NCBI GenBank assembly: GCA_032622095.1
Contig: CP136065.1
Coordinates: 214,068,151-214,132,150, forward strand
Direction: 5' to 3'
From: Siphonodentalium dalli
Taxonomy: Eukaryota > Mollusca > Scaphopoda > Gadilida > Siphonodentaliidae
DNA: 64,000 nt
Shown here: positions 1 through 11,071 of the stretch, one piece after another
Layout of the letters: each line of letters starts with the position of its first letter
Numbering within the stretch: the stretch's first letter is position 1
Translations under genes and position numbers: made by a program
Notes under the pieces: model-generated
The model's database searches: none
Told to the model about the DNA's origin: nothing
What the model saw: the letters and a program-made list of their open reading frames with translations, nothing else

Positions 1-460
1 ATCATCCGGAAACCAAAAAACATAAGAAAAACTGAATTTTCTGAGTCTAAAAAAGGGGCATAACTCTGCCAAAAATGGTCGGACAGAACCCAAATTCGAA
101 CTTTACCTGTGTTTTGGTGGGAGAAAGTAATATACCAAATTTGGATTCATTCCGATAAACTATACTAAAGTTATCATCCGGACAACAAATTTCAAGGATT
201 TTCTAAGTACAAAAACGTCAAATAAGGGGCATAACTCCGGTGAAAATTGGCGGGCGGAACCCAAATGCGAACTTGAACTTACTTTTCGGCTAATAAACCC
301 ACATACCAAATTTTATTAAATTTGGTTCACTCTAACTAAAGTTATCATCCGGAAACCAGGTTAACGGACGGACGGACGCGCGGACGGACGCCCGGACGGA
401 CGGACAGACCAATACTATAATACGGCCGTTTTTTCAAACGGGCGTATAAAAAGGTATGGT
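1..460 (+). repeat. Dispersed repeat with GGAC-rich tail
   Basis: Two internal sub-copies are visible: phrases such as TAACTCCG, ACCAAATTTGGATTCATT and AAGTTATCATCCGGA recur about 170-190 bp apart. They run into a GGAC/GGACG-repeated tract (362-410) and then a short ACGGCCG...CGGGCGT hairpin before position 450. The organisation matches a non-coding dispersed repeat truncated by the window edge. A related sequence with the same ATAACTCCGTCAAATAT and CGGACG features is at about 41900-42345. No ORF of note. Confidence 0.6.
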
Positions 461-821
461 AATATGGTAAGTTGTGACTACTATCATTAACCCTTTGTCC
501 ACTGCAGAATCATTGATGAGTAGTTCCCTTTGAAAATGTTCAGAAAATAAGTTCAACAAATGGTCGGTTTGTTCAACTTATAATCTGAACATTGCATGTA
601 AGCATTGTCGCCAGCAGTCGGAACCATATATGTTATATGTGTTATTTTGTTGCCCCTTAAGGGTACATTCACACACTGGAAAGTTTGCTGGGAATGTTTT
701 GCAGACATTTTCTCTTATAAAACCCTATGATGCCAGCATGTGGAAAGCGGCATGCATAAAAAAATGCATATACCAAAGCCAACACCATGTAACGACCGGT
801 GCTCCTAACTACGAAAGCGCA
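461..821. other. No recognisable gene
   Basis: The stretch has ordinary AT-rich composition. The phrase TTGTCGCCAGCAGTC near 606-620 recurs near 37757 in another dispersed repeat, so at least part of it is repeat-derived. No coding similarity was recognised in any frame. Confidence 0.4.
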
Positions 822-824
822 TTA

Positions 825-1126
825 GGAAACACCACCGTACCCCACATATTCCAATACACAACTCGTTATAACGACCTGCAAGTCGTTATAACGACTTCCA
901 TCTAGTTATAACGACTTGTTAGTCGTTATAACGAATCGTTATAACGACACAACTTGTTACATGTATATCAACTTCTAACAACTCGTTATAATGACTTGCA
1001 AGTCGTTATAACGATTTACAGCGACTTGAAAGTCGTTATGACGGTTTGGTGGAAGTCGTTATAACTACTTTCAAGTCGTTATACCGAGTTGTGTATTTGT
1101 ATATTCGGGGGTGCGGTGGTGTTTCG
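825..1126. mobile_element. Foldback MITE built of TCGTTATAACGA palindromes
   Basis: The ends are inverted copies: GGAAACACCACCG at 825 and its near complement CGGTGGTGTTTCG ending at 1126. Both arms continue through TACACAACTCG. A TA dinucleotide flanks each end (823-824 and 1127-1128), as expected for a Tc1/mariner-type target site. The interior is an array of GTCGTTATAACGAC palindromes in alternating order. It has no coding capacity, so it is a non-autonomous element. The superfamily is inferred only from the TA. Confidence 0.6.
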
Positions 1127-2035
1127 TAACTAACACATATCTTAAAATACCTTTCTCATGTCGTTAGCTTTGTTAAATATGCATGTTATATGCACGTTGC
1201 CTTTCATATTCTGAAAAATACCGTGAAAACCACCAGTTTATGAACGGACCACAATAGCTCATTTCCGTGGACATAATTTCTGCTTCACCAACTATCGATG
1301 GACACGCATATGCTTAGGCATGATATATGATATGTAACTTTGATGCACCACTGTCATCCTACCACTTGTTCTATTTGTGGGTACAGTAACTCACTGGAAC
1401 TGTTGACATAAAAAGAGATAATGTGTTATGTGTACACGATAGGAGTGTTGTAATATAAATCCATTGGGTAGCATATTACACATTACACAATTTCCAGTAA
1501 CTTTAGGAAACTTGGGGGGGGGTAATGCACTTCAAATATACGCTAAGCCATTTCCCTTGGCATAAGCCCCATGAATCATTTTTTTTTATCTCAGAGAGCA
1601 GCAAACAAATTCTATACTTTGACTTGTTCGTACAATTAATCACTGAGTTATGCACAAAGGGCCCCGTGTTAGCATCATGGGGCCCCTGTGTGCGCTTCGC
1701 GCACAAGACAGACATATCCTATTCTTTTATATATATATAGAGATAATATTTATTGTGCGACTTCGTGTAGATATGTTCATATTGGACCTAAATATTGACA
1801 TTGGTTCATATTGGACTAATTTGATTAAGTCCCATAGTGGACTTATACACGTTATGCCGTTCGAGGGTGCGACCACAATGAAAACGCATAAATATGTAAA
1901 GAGCGCATATCTGGTGCTGCAACATATCCTCGTGCAAATAGGTTCATATTGGACCTAAATATTTACATACGTTCATAGTGGACTTATTTTATATATATTC
2001 TCCCGGCTGCCGATCGACTTCTTCCTGTTTTCGTT
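1127..2035. repeat. Gene-free stretch with short direct repeats
   Basis: GTTCATATTGGACCTAAAT occurs near 1777 and again near 1940, with related GTTCATA.TGGACT phrases between, suggesting a diverged duplication. A perfect 7-bp-stem hairpin (TGTGCGC-TTC-GCGCACA) lies at 1689-1705. No coding similarity recognised. Confidence 0.4.
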
Positions 2036-2170
2036 ATGTCCGTGGATAGCCGAGTGGTAGAACCATCATTAAAACGTAAATATAGCCATAAAATAGCCAT
2101 CTTAACAATATAAATAGCCATCTTAACAATATAGTTTTTCGTTTTCTTTGTGGTTGATTCCGGACCGTAC
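2036..2170 (+). repeat. Possible tRNA-derived SINE head
   Basis: TAGCCGAGTGGTAGA near 2047 resembles a Pol III A box. GGTTGATTCC near 2151 resembles a B box. The spacing of about 100 nt is longer than in a tRNA and is filled by a short duplicated ATAGCCATCTTAACAATATA unit. If real, this is a SINE promoter expanded by that internal duplication. Evidence is only the two box-like strings. Confidence 0.25.
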
Positions 2171-2389
2171 CGTTAGAAAATGTTATCCCGCCCACAGTTA
2201 GCTTCCGTGCGGTGCAAACTATGTCCACAACGAATCCCCCTCAAGTCGCAGTCAGGAAGTCGTAGAAAGGATGTTCACATCGATCGTCGGATACTTGACG
2301 AGGAAGTCCACTAAAAGATCGATGTCACAATGCATGCAGTTAGTGCAGACATGTTTTATTATTCCAAATGTATAGACATACAATACATG

Positions 2390-2960
2390 TCAATTCAATT
2401 CAATTCAATATGTTTATTTCCCATTAAACTGTAAAAACAGTGTTTGATAATATAATACATAATATAACAGGCGGGGTATACATTGAGATATATAATATAT
2501 ACATAATTGTTACGAGGTTACAAAACGAAAGTGGATTCTCTCTCCTTTAAGTATTAGTATATAACTTCGACTTACAAGTAATTAACAAAACAATTTGGAG
2601 ATGACCAATTTTCATTTCATCCCGACAGAGTTATTATTAATAATTTCAATAACAAGCATATTGGTCCACTTTATCATTGGATATGGTCAACACATTTTGC
2701 TGGTATAATCATAATATCAATACAATTTCTGGTATAATGGGAAAACTTCAGATAACTTATTTTTTCCGACTCCATCGTTTTATACTACATATATGCTGCG
2801 TTATAAAGAACAAGGAGAGAGAGACCACATTTTAAGAGTAAATTCATCAATATATAATCATGTAAATGTCAAGTTATCGTGGAATAAATCATAATTATTA
2901 CGAATAGGGTACACGTCACTAGAATTTGTGTTCTTTATATTAGTTGTCGTTTTTCCTTAT
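2390..2960 (-). mobile_element. 3' end of a LINE or SINE, minus strand
   Basis: Read on the minus strand, the segment finishes with GGGAAATAAACATATTGAAT followed by GAATT repeats (plus strand 2390-2430). This is the short-repeat tail typical of CR1/L2-like retrotransposon 3' ends. No reverse-transcriptase coding sequence is visible upstream, so this would be a 5'-truncated copy reduced to 3' UTR. The family is not determinable. Confidence 0.4.
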
Positions 2961-3544
2961 TCGTTGTTATATACGATTACAGGTTCGGATTTTCAACAAA
3001 ACACACACATACATGACATAGTAATAATCACTAACATCGTTATGTAGACTGCAGACGGAGACACGACCATAGGGACGTCGCGATAACAGAGGATGTGGTT
3101 GGGAGGGGGTATATCACCCCAACTTTGGTCAAACTTTTCAAGAGTTGGAATTGTCATACCTGTCACATTAGTTGGAAATTTCACACCAGCAATAGGTTGA
3201 AATTTTCCCCGCAGTTTGATTCTCCAACTATCCATTAGTGGGGAATTTGTTGATTTAGACCAACATTTGCATATTTTCCTACTTTGAGTCAAAATATTGG
3301 ACTGAAAGGCCATCTGTTGGAAAGTTTGCAACCTCATAGGTGTATCAGGTTGGAAATTCCAACACTTGGGTTGCTGAGGCAATTTTAATGTTCAGATTTC
3401 AAAATTTACGAATTATGCAAACTTGTGAGTTTGGTCTGGTTCAAGGGAGTGTAGTTGGAAATTCCAATGTGGACACTCCCACCCCAACGGAAACCCTCTA
3501 GCGAAGCCCCTGTCTGCAGACAAAGAACGTAATGAATGGGGTAG

Positions 3545-3745
3545 TTTTAATATTTATTACACGCTTGTTCCCAGAAGTACAGTGTTATTGCTGTTCCAAA
3601 TTTACAAATTCGTATGGAACGTACGTTCCATGCGCATCTCCTTGACGTAAAATGACGTACACGAGTTTGCCTCAACCATGAAACCGGAACTATAAAATAA
3701 AAGCATCATCACACATGACAAAACACGCCCTCTATATTATATGTG
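3545..3745 (-). repeat. Dispersed repeat, partner of 17830-18015
   Basis: Phrases such as TGTTCCA.ATTTACAAAT, AAACCGGAACTATAAAA and ACATGACAAA match, in reverse complement, the segment at 17830-18015. It ends just before a run of 17 G at 3767-3783. Non-coding. Confidence 0.55.
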
Positions 3746-3783
3746 CCTAAATAAACCTTCTAAGCCGGGGGGGGGGGGGGGGG

Positions 3784-4528
3784 TCCATGTGCCAATTTTT
3801 TTTCTCCATTACTGCTATTGAGTCTTATTTTTATGTGTTTTGAACAGAAACGGGTCATATATAGTTAATAGTAATGCTATACTACATATAGAGGTTATCA
3901 GAAGTTGGATCAGTTGCACAATGGCCAACAATAACCCAAATTCAACTTGATAGAACTAGAAATTGCGCTATTGAAAAAATAAAATTTAATCAGGATTCCA
4001 TCTACTGATACAACAAAATAAGAATAACTATGCAGAACTCAGCTGAAAATAAGCAATAAAATGAAAGCTTGACTTGACCATATGTGACATGGAAATAAAG
4101 ATATAATAAATAATGGAATAAAATAGACTCTTGACAACGTAAAACATAAAATCTTAACAAATAAATTGAAGGCCAGTCGGGCCAGCTTGAACAATTCACA
4201 TTGTTTTCCATGTTAATGTGGATCAGCTTGTAATGTTAATCACAGTAACGAAGATTTTATCGTCACTGATATCGTGAGCAAAAAAGAAGTGAAATTGGGC
4301 TATCCATCCATATTAGTCCCAATTATTACGAAGCCCATTACTTCAGGCAGTGGCTACCAGCCTGCTATTACACGCTATAACATGTTTCCTCAGTTCTGGT
4401 TTCAGAGATGCCACAAGAAGAGTAGCGCGGGTATATCATGGTTATGTTTGGTATTAGAATTATTCTTCAAACTGGGATGAACAGTTGTATTTCCACATGT
4501 TTTGATAAACAATTTGATTCCAGCAATA
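3784..4528. other. No recognisable gene
   Basis: AT-rich sequence with only short shadow ORFs. Nothing with recognisable protein similarity or clear repeat structure, apart from the G-run immediately before it. Confidence 0.35.
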
Positions 4529-4741
4529 CAGTAATGCCCTAATTAAACGACTCCATAACCACAGCAGAATAATGAGTAATTTTTCAGGATTTAGTCGGAA
4601 ATATGGCTTGTTGTCATTCATCGGAAAGCTCTCCCCGAGAGCTTTCTGATGAATGACAACAAGCCACATTTCCGACTAAATCCTGAAAAATTACCTATTA
4701 TTCTGCTGTGATTATGGAGTCGATTAATTAGGGCATTACTG
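4529..4741. mobile_element. Tc1/mariner-type foldback MITE (213 bp)
   Basis: This is a near-perfect palindrome about 213 bp long whose centre is CTCTCCCCGAGAG near 4633. The termini are CAGTAATGCCCTAATTA and its complement, and a TA sits outside each end (4527-4528, 4742-4743). A CAGT start with TA duplication is characteristic of Tc1/mariner-class elements. The arms differ at only a few positions, which implies a young or structurally maintained copy. No coding capacity. Confidence 0.75.
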
Positions 4742-5079
4742 TATATCACATAGCAAATATCAAAATATCAAATAATCTGAAATCTGAAAAACCGGTACCA
4801 TGTATTATGTAGAATACTCAAATGTGATTATGTGACTAGATCATGTGACTATATATTATGAAAATGAATGTTAATAAAAACTTTGGCACTCTGCCTATAT
4901 ATCCCTTGAAATGTGATTATGTTGACACATTTCTTTATTACTAGTAATGACACTTATATGATAAATTCACATTGTATCGTTATCTCATTATGCACTGTTC
5001 TATTCAAATATCGCGCAATAAATTATGATAATGCACGATAATCAGCTATTTGGTTGCTCAATTGATAATTTTCTCAAAT

Positions 5080-5280
5080 TTAGGGGGGGGGGTGGGTGTC
5101 CAAAACTGACCGGAAAAAACTTCCTGAAATGGAAAAAAAGGGTGGGTGTCCAAAATTGCCTGGAAAAAAAGGCCGGAAACGGAAGAAATTGGGTGGGTGG
5201 GTCCCCCGAGGCCGGAAAAAATTAAAATGATCATACGTGCCTGGAAATTTATTCCGACCCCCCCCCCTGTCTAAGCGTGT
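5080..5280. repeat. G-rich imperfect tandem repeat
   Basis: Units starting GGGTGGGTGTCCAAAA...GGAAAAAA recur three or more times with a period of about 50 bp. They are bounded by a G-run near 5083 and a C-run near 5260, so the tract has purine/pyrimidine-run ends of opposite orientation. Non-coding; short ORFs across it are low complexity. Confidence 0.5.
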
Positions 5281-5285
5281 AATAA

Positions 5286-5443
5286 ACACAGAACGACACG
5301 ATGTGTAAATGGGTTTGTCAATACGGCACTCGTGGGGTCGCGGAAGGATAGAACTCGAGGCGCACTCGCCTCTCGTTCTATCCTTCCGCAACAGCAATCG
5401 TGCCGTATCGACAAACCCATTTACACATCGTGTCGTTCTGTGT
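5286..5443. mobile_element. Foldback element (158 bp)
   Basis: Inverted arms of about 70 bp begin ACACAGAACGACACGATGTG and end with its complement. The centre is GAGGCGCACTCGCCTC (near 5358-5373). The arms include AAATGGGTTTGTC and GCGGAAGGATAGAAC. A diverged single arm of the same family is at about 17700-17800 (GCGGAAGGATAG, CCGTATCGGGAAACCCATT, ATGTGTTTATTACAC). No coding capacity. Confidence 0.65.
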
Positions 5444-5791
5444 ATATCCCGATAAATTCGTGCCACGTAAAGTCGACCAACAGAACAGATTTATCAGATA
5501 TAATGCACAGCAAGGAATGGCTGGTCAATTGTATACAACGCAGTGAGTTACCTCTTCACACGATCGAGCATGGATATTATGTACAGCGCGAACGATAATC
5601 CTCTTATAAATCGGTCAATTGGGGACATGTGTTCAAAGCCTGATAAATGATGGCTGCATGATAAGACAAAACAAATAGACCGGGTGTCTGCATTTTAAAT
5701 GGATTTTTTCCGGTACACACAGAAGAAATTGATACTCTATCCGTCTTACGGTTAGGACATTACGATTACGATTAGAAAGCGCGCATAATAA

Positions 5792-6249
5792 AGGGTATCA
5801 CCCCCCCCCTTTTTTTCGGTACGCGGGATTCAGGGTATTTTGAAGCCGTACGCGGGATTCATACCCCGGAATTAACTGGTATTCGGGTTCAAGCAAAACA
5901 TCTTGGACGCAGGTTTTGATGGAGCAAAATAATATTTTGTGCTAGTTATCTGTATGAATGAGTGGGTAGAATACTAGCTTCTTGAGCATATTCGACCACC
6001 ATGCCATCATAAAGTATCATTAATCGTATCATAACGGCCTCATAACGCCCATAATACTCTACTCCAATATCATGTCAGGTATAATGGATCATAATGTGTC
6101 TATGTAACTTCTGCTTGTATCTGTCTGATATTAAAACAGTCAATTTGTATGTCATTTATCGCATATTATTTCTTAACATGTATTCAGGATTCACCCCCCA
6201 AAATTAACTGGTATTCAGGATTCAGGGGGGGGGGGGGGGGTGATACCCT
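5792..6249. mobile_element. Non-autonomous TIR element with poly-C/poly-G ends
   Basis: AGGGTATCACC followed by a C-run at 5792 is mirrored by a G-run then GGTGATACCCT ending at 6249. ATAATA is found one base outside each end (5785-5790 and 6251-6256), a possible target-site duplication. Internal phrases AATTAACTGGTATTC and GGATTCA occur twice. No ORF. The superfamily is not assigned. Confidence 0.55.
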
Positions 6250-6479
6250 CATAATATTATTACGCATTATCATGCCTGCGTATTACGTATGCGTGTACAC
6301 GTATGCGTAAAACGTGTGCGAATTTACGCACGGAAATGATACGATAATAACGCAGGTATGTGTACCTGCCACATGCGTGACGAATCATTTTCTCCATGAT
6401 GTCTTCATCGAGCGACGAGGCTTCATCGAGTGCTGAAAAGTTTTTCCTCCTCTTGATTTACCAGCAACTTGATTCCTTA

Positions 6480-7445
6480 TATCATTGGAGAAGAACGTAT
6501 ATATATATATATGCATTTGGTGAAATTGGCGCTAAACATATTTTATATTTATACATTTTGTGACACTCGATCCCTCCCTATACCTGACTCAAGCGGTGCC
6601 AATTTTGACATCTTTAAACCACTCAATTAGATTAATTATGAAGATGAACATGTATATGCAACTGGTGAAAATCAGCGACTGAAATAATTGGTGCGATGAT
6701 TATGGATATTGTTTGGTGGCAATCGGCGATTAAACAAATTATTATCAAATTTATTACCCCCCCCCCCCCCCCCCACAATCTAACACAAAAAAACGGCACC
6801 AATTTGGCGTCTTTAAATCACACGATTATAGATTCCTTGTATCATGGTGAAGAACGTTTGGTGTAATTCGGCGATATTATAAGATTGTTTGCCCCTATCC
6901 CCTTTCGTGCACCCCTGACTCGAACGGCGCCACTTTTGACATCTTTAGCATTTGATTCCTCATGTCATGGAAATGATTATGTACAAGTTTCGTGACAATC
7001 AGCGACAAACATTTGTTCTGCCCCTCGTGCACCCGTGTCTGCCCCTGGCAACAACGGCGTCACTTTAGAAAATTCTAACCCGCACCATTATCTTTCTCGT
7101 AAATAGTTACCCATAGTAGACCCCTTTGGTGCCATCGAGATGGTCCATTGGCGCTAAAGTTAGTTTTATCAATTTTGGTGCCACTCTCCCCTTCCGTGCA
7201 CCCCTGACTCGAATGGCGCCACTTTTGACATATTTAAACCACACCATTAGATTCCTTATATCATGGGGATGATTATATATAAGATTCGTGGCAATCGGTG
7301 ACAAAAAACAGTTCTGCCTCTCCCTCTTTCTGCCCCTGGCAACAACGGCGTCACTTTATAAAATTATAACCCGCACCATTATCTTTCTCGTAAAAAGTTA
7401 CCCCTAGTAGACCCCTTTGGTGCCATCTAGATGGTCCCCTGTGAA
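6480..7445 (+). repeat. Complex tandem repeat, ~300-bp period
   Basis: CGTGCACCCCTGACTCGAA followed by GGCGCCACTTTTGACAT occurs near 6907 and 7195. TGCCCCTGGCAACAACGGCG with about 110 bp of following sequence occurs near 7032 and 7331. Earlier, more diverged pieces are near 6575 and 6800, with an 18-bp C-run at 6757-6774. A reverse-complement relative with its own G-run is at 39934-40240. Non-coding. Confidence 0.65.
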
Positions 7446-7670
7446 TGTATATCGACCACAGACAGACATGCGCAAATATAGATATAGATATGACCACCCG
7501 GACTGTACATGTCGTTATCATATCGTTATCGTGATCCTATATCTCTTTCAGCATGAGAGTAATATATGTGCGGTTCTGTGTTTATTACATACCATGCACT
7601 CAGACTAAATCATTGCCCGATGGTATTAGCTCCATAATTATAGGGGCTGTAATTTAGGCACACGTTATTT
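7446..7670. other. No recognisable gene
   Basis: Unique-looking AT-rich sequence between the tandem repeat and the following TIR element. Confidence 0.3.
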
Positions 7671-8645
7671 TAGATCATGCCACGAATCTCTACTCTGTCT
7701 AACGCCCATAGCGATCATATTCCACCAGTACAAAACCTGGGAAATTTTTGATGTGCTGTCCCCTTCTGACCGGGAACTTTATAACATTGAACAAACAAGG
7801 TAGGGGACTAAGTTTCTTTGTTTATATTTGCTCCGCGATAATCACAAGTATTGTGTGGTCCCAGCTCGAAATTGCATGCCTTTTGTGACTTTAGTGAGCC
7901 GATATCGCAGAAAAACATTGAATTAATTACCCTGGAGAAAGTCCATGATTGTAAGAGGCACAAAGCAAAGTCCCTTAAATAATGTAATCTCGAGCTCGGA
8001 CCTTCGCATATTGATGAACAAACTATTAAAGATTCATTATCCGAATTAACGCTCCTAAATTACTATTTCTTTGGCTTCGGGGGTAAAAAAATATCTGATT
8101 CGAGTCGTGGAACCCACCAATCAAAGCTCAGAGTGACCAGATATCGATTTTTGAAGTTGTTATTTCTCGAGATGTGCAATTATTTGTAGCCCAGAAAACA
8201 CGTCATCAAACGGACGGCCTCGGACAAAATTACGGATGAAGATGGATAACTCTAAAACAAGTGGTAATACGGCCAAATTTCGTGAATACTCATATGATAA
8301 TACCACCTTATTTCGTTGAACGAACTGTTGATAAATAACCCGTTTTGGGGAAATGTTATACCATAGTTGATAGTGGTTAGCATTATTTTATTGCAATTAA
8401 TCGATTGTAATAACTAAAGCGCTTTTTTGAACAAATGTTGTTGTTGTTGTTGTATCTTGCTGACATGGGGACCCTCTGGCCGGATTGAGTACTTAAGCAA
8501 CAGGTATTAATAAAGAAATATATTCCCCGCGTTATGTTTTCGACTTTATATCCTTGTCAAAACTTCAAAACGTTCCCAGATTTTGTACTGGTGGAATATG
8601 ATCTCCACGGGCGTTAGCCAAAGTAGAGATTCATGGCATGATCTA
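7671..8645. mobile_element. Long-TIR DNA element, MULE-like (975 bp)
   Basis: Terminal inverted repeats of about 73 bp (7671-7743 and 8573-8645) start TAGATCATGCCAYGAATCTC and differ at about 9 positions. The interior has no transposase-like ORF. The same terminus makes up the 82-bp palindrome at 24780-24861, whose exact 9-bp flanking repeat suggests Mutator-type integration. This copy has no clean 9-bp flank match, so its target duplication is lost or degraded. Confidence 0.65.
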
Positions 8646-8790
8646 AGTTTTTTCAAACTTGGCAGTTCGTCATAGATGGACAACGACATTCAATGTTTAC
8701 CGGCAACACATATCTTTTGATATCTCGGGGTAGTTCGTCATAGCTGGACAACGCCATTCAATATCTGCAACACATATATCTCATCGTGTC
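8646..8790 (+). repeat. Two-unit tandem repeat
   Basis: GTTCGTCATAG.TGGACAACG.CATTCAAT is present near 8668 and again near 8734, each followed by CAACACATAT. Period is about 67 bp. Non-coding. Confidence 0.5.
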
Positions 8791-9312
8791 CCATGTGTGG
8801 TTATTGTTAAACTGACAAGCGACTAAACGCATTATTTATTTATCAGGCCGCGGATTTTTGGAATTCGTGAATACTATTATCAGAAAAAGAAACGTTTATA
8901 GTATGGATGGCTTTCGAGAGACATGGGAAGAGAGAAACCTAGGATTTATAAAAAGGTAAGATATGTCATCACGTGTTAAAACTGGACTGCTGCATTTTAT
9001 GCAGAACACAGAGTTGACGACATTGCTATTAATCGTCCCATTATAGTCACGACAATGCGATATGTCGTATGCATAATACAACCAGTATAGATAACACGTA
9101 TACCCCGGGTACATACAATTTACGCTCTTTAAATAGTCGCGGGAAAATCCCAATTGCATGGCATCTATATATATCTTTATCCACCAAATTTCCGAAGTAT
9201 AGTTGAATGCAGAGGAACCTTGATGTGAGCTCGCTGATTTGTTAGCTTATTGTAAGTTTGGGAGACCACCTTATCTATCTATATCTATATCTACCTGACC
9301 ATTACCTAGCAT
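8791..9312. other. No recognisable gene
   Basis: No coding similarity, splice-bounded ORF or repeat structure recognised. Confidence 0.3.
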
Positions 9313-9790
9313 GAGTTCGCAAGCCAGGTCCGGCCGGATATTTTTACCGGAGTTATTGGACTTTGTTTATTATTTTTGTCGAATTTACCAAATAGCAAAT
9401 AGACGACGCCACAGGGCTCATTTCCACAAATCTCAACGGATTTCAAAGATTTTTGGTATGTGAGTTCACATGACCAGTATCTCGAACGAGTTCGCAATCC
9501 AGGTCTGGCCGGATATTTTAAGCGGACTTATTGGACTTTGTTTATTGTTTTGTGTGCAAATGGACGACGTCACAGGGATCATTTCCACAATTGTCACCGG
9601 ATTTCAAAGATTTTTGGTATATGAGTTCACATGACCAGTATCTAGAACGAGTTCGCAAATCAGGTCCGGCCGGATATTTTCAGCAGAGTTATTGGACTTT
9701 GTTTATTATTTTTGGTGCAAATGGACGACGTTACATGGCTAATTTCCACAAATGTCAGTAACTAAAATGAGTTCGCAAGCCAGGCTTTTT
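9313..9790 (+). repeat. Satellite-like tandem array
   Basis: GAGTTCGC opens units at 9313, 9488, 9649 and 9769, giving unit lengths of 175, 161 and 120 bp. Each carries CCAGGTCYGGCCGGATATTT, TTATTGGACTTTGTTTATT, a GACGACG.CACAGGG motif and GATTTCAAAGATTTTTGGTA. The third unit is internally deleted. Short ORFs here simply read through the repeat. Confidence 0.8.
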
Positions 9791-10625
9791 GACAAAATCC
9801 CACCTCTTGTTTAGCACATACTGAGAACGGAAACATTATTGATAATGCACTTTCCCAACTGCACAATTCGGCGGGGGATACCGTCGTCTGCGACTGCTTG
9901 GTCTTCATGATGGGGGGGGAGGAGTCTCAAAATGGTTGAAACAAAACGTTTCAGTACACGTTTGTCGGCGGTGGTCATCGTACCCGCAGATATTCCACAA
10001 TATTCATTTCGCCACCACCAAGAGGGTCAGCATTGGTTATTGTATTAAAAAACATAACAGTTGAATGTGCAGTTACCTCTCCAAAAGACATTTAAAAAAA
10101 AAGTTTTAAAAAAAAGAAGAAAAAAAAGGCTAAAATACAGAAACAGAATTTCTTTATCATGTTATCCACTATCTTATTATCTGATTTCAAAATTACACAG
10201 CAACAAAAAACATGAAGAAAAAGCTAACCCATATATACCAGAATTTCTTTTTATTTGTTTTTATGAGATAGTTTCAGGTTAGTAAAAGGGCAAAAATCAA
10301 CATTGGACGACAAATTTTCACCCAGAAGATCGTCCTTTATAATGGGCCCTATGCATACGCATGGTAAATTTATGTTCATCTCAACTATTTTAATTAGATA
10401 ACGCAGGATTGAAATCACACTTAGTATCATCGAGAACTGTGATATTGATGCCGCGTACTGGCATGTGTAGTTTTGCGTGTACATGCTATAAAACATAAAA
10501 TAGCTACTAATACTACTTTGGTAGAGAATGAGTACAAGTGAAAGTATTTATTACAGGGGGGGGGGGGGGGGGTGTGGAATGAAATATGTCAACGATAAAT
10601 CTCCGTAATGTGTTAATCTATGTGA
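9791..10625. other. No recognisable gene; 17-G run
   Basis: Unique-looking sequence with A-rich tracts near 10090-10135 and a run of 17 G at 10556-10572. No recognisable coding similarity. Confidence 0.35.
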
Positions 10626-11071
10626 AGACAAATTGACATTTAATAAAAAATGAGCTTAAGCACAATAAGGAATCTCTAATGGCGCTTAAGCGAAATAAGA
10701 ATATTTCTTATTGTGCTTAAGCGCAATTATATATTCCTTATTGTGCTTAAGATCCCCTCTCCCAAATAGGCCGAATAGGCCTACATGTGGACAGTCACAT
10801 GTCACCTCAGCAATAAACTCCACCAATCGCACTATGGACAATACCATTTGAATAACAGGGAGTTTATGTAATGTGGCTTATTGTGCTTAAGCGCAATTAG
10901 AGATTCCTTATATTACGCTTAAGCGCAATAAGATATTCCTTATTGTGCTTAAGCGTAATTCGATATTTCCTTATTGCACTTAAACGCAATTAGATCTTCC
11001 CTTATTGCACTTAAGCGAAATTATAGAATCCTTATTGCGCTTAAGTTCAATTATTTATTAAATGTGAATTT
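10626..11071. mobile_element. Foldback element of CTTAAGCGCAAT palindromes
   Basis: CAAATTGACATTTAATAAA at 10626 is mirrored by TTTATTAAATGTGAATTTGG ending near 11071. Inside, GCTTAAGCGCAATNAGA.ATTCCTTATTG recurs about nine times in both orientations, split by a non-repeated block at 10750-10870. AGCTTAAGC is itself palindromic, so the array can form nested hairpins. No coding capacity. Confidence 0.65.

Noticed and set aside
825-1126. Array of near-regular repeats considered as a CRISPR
   Set aside because: Units are palindromic with irregular spacing, the context is eukaryotic, and TIRs enclose the array.
5080-5466. 128-codon minus-strand ORF
   Set aside because: It spans the G-rich repeat and the palindrome; Pro/Phe/Arg-rich low complexity, with no domain.
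9313-9790. CRISPR-like or gene-cluster repeat
   Set aside because: Units are 120-175 bp, diverged throughout and contiguous, as in satellites; there are no unique spacers.
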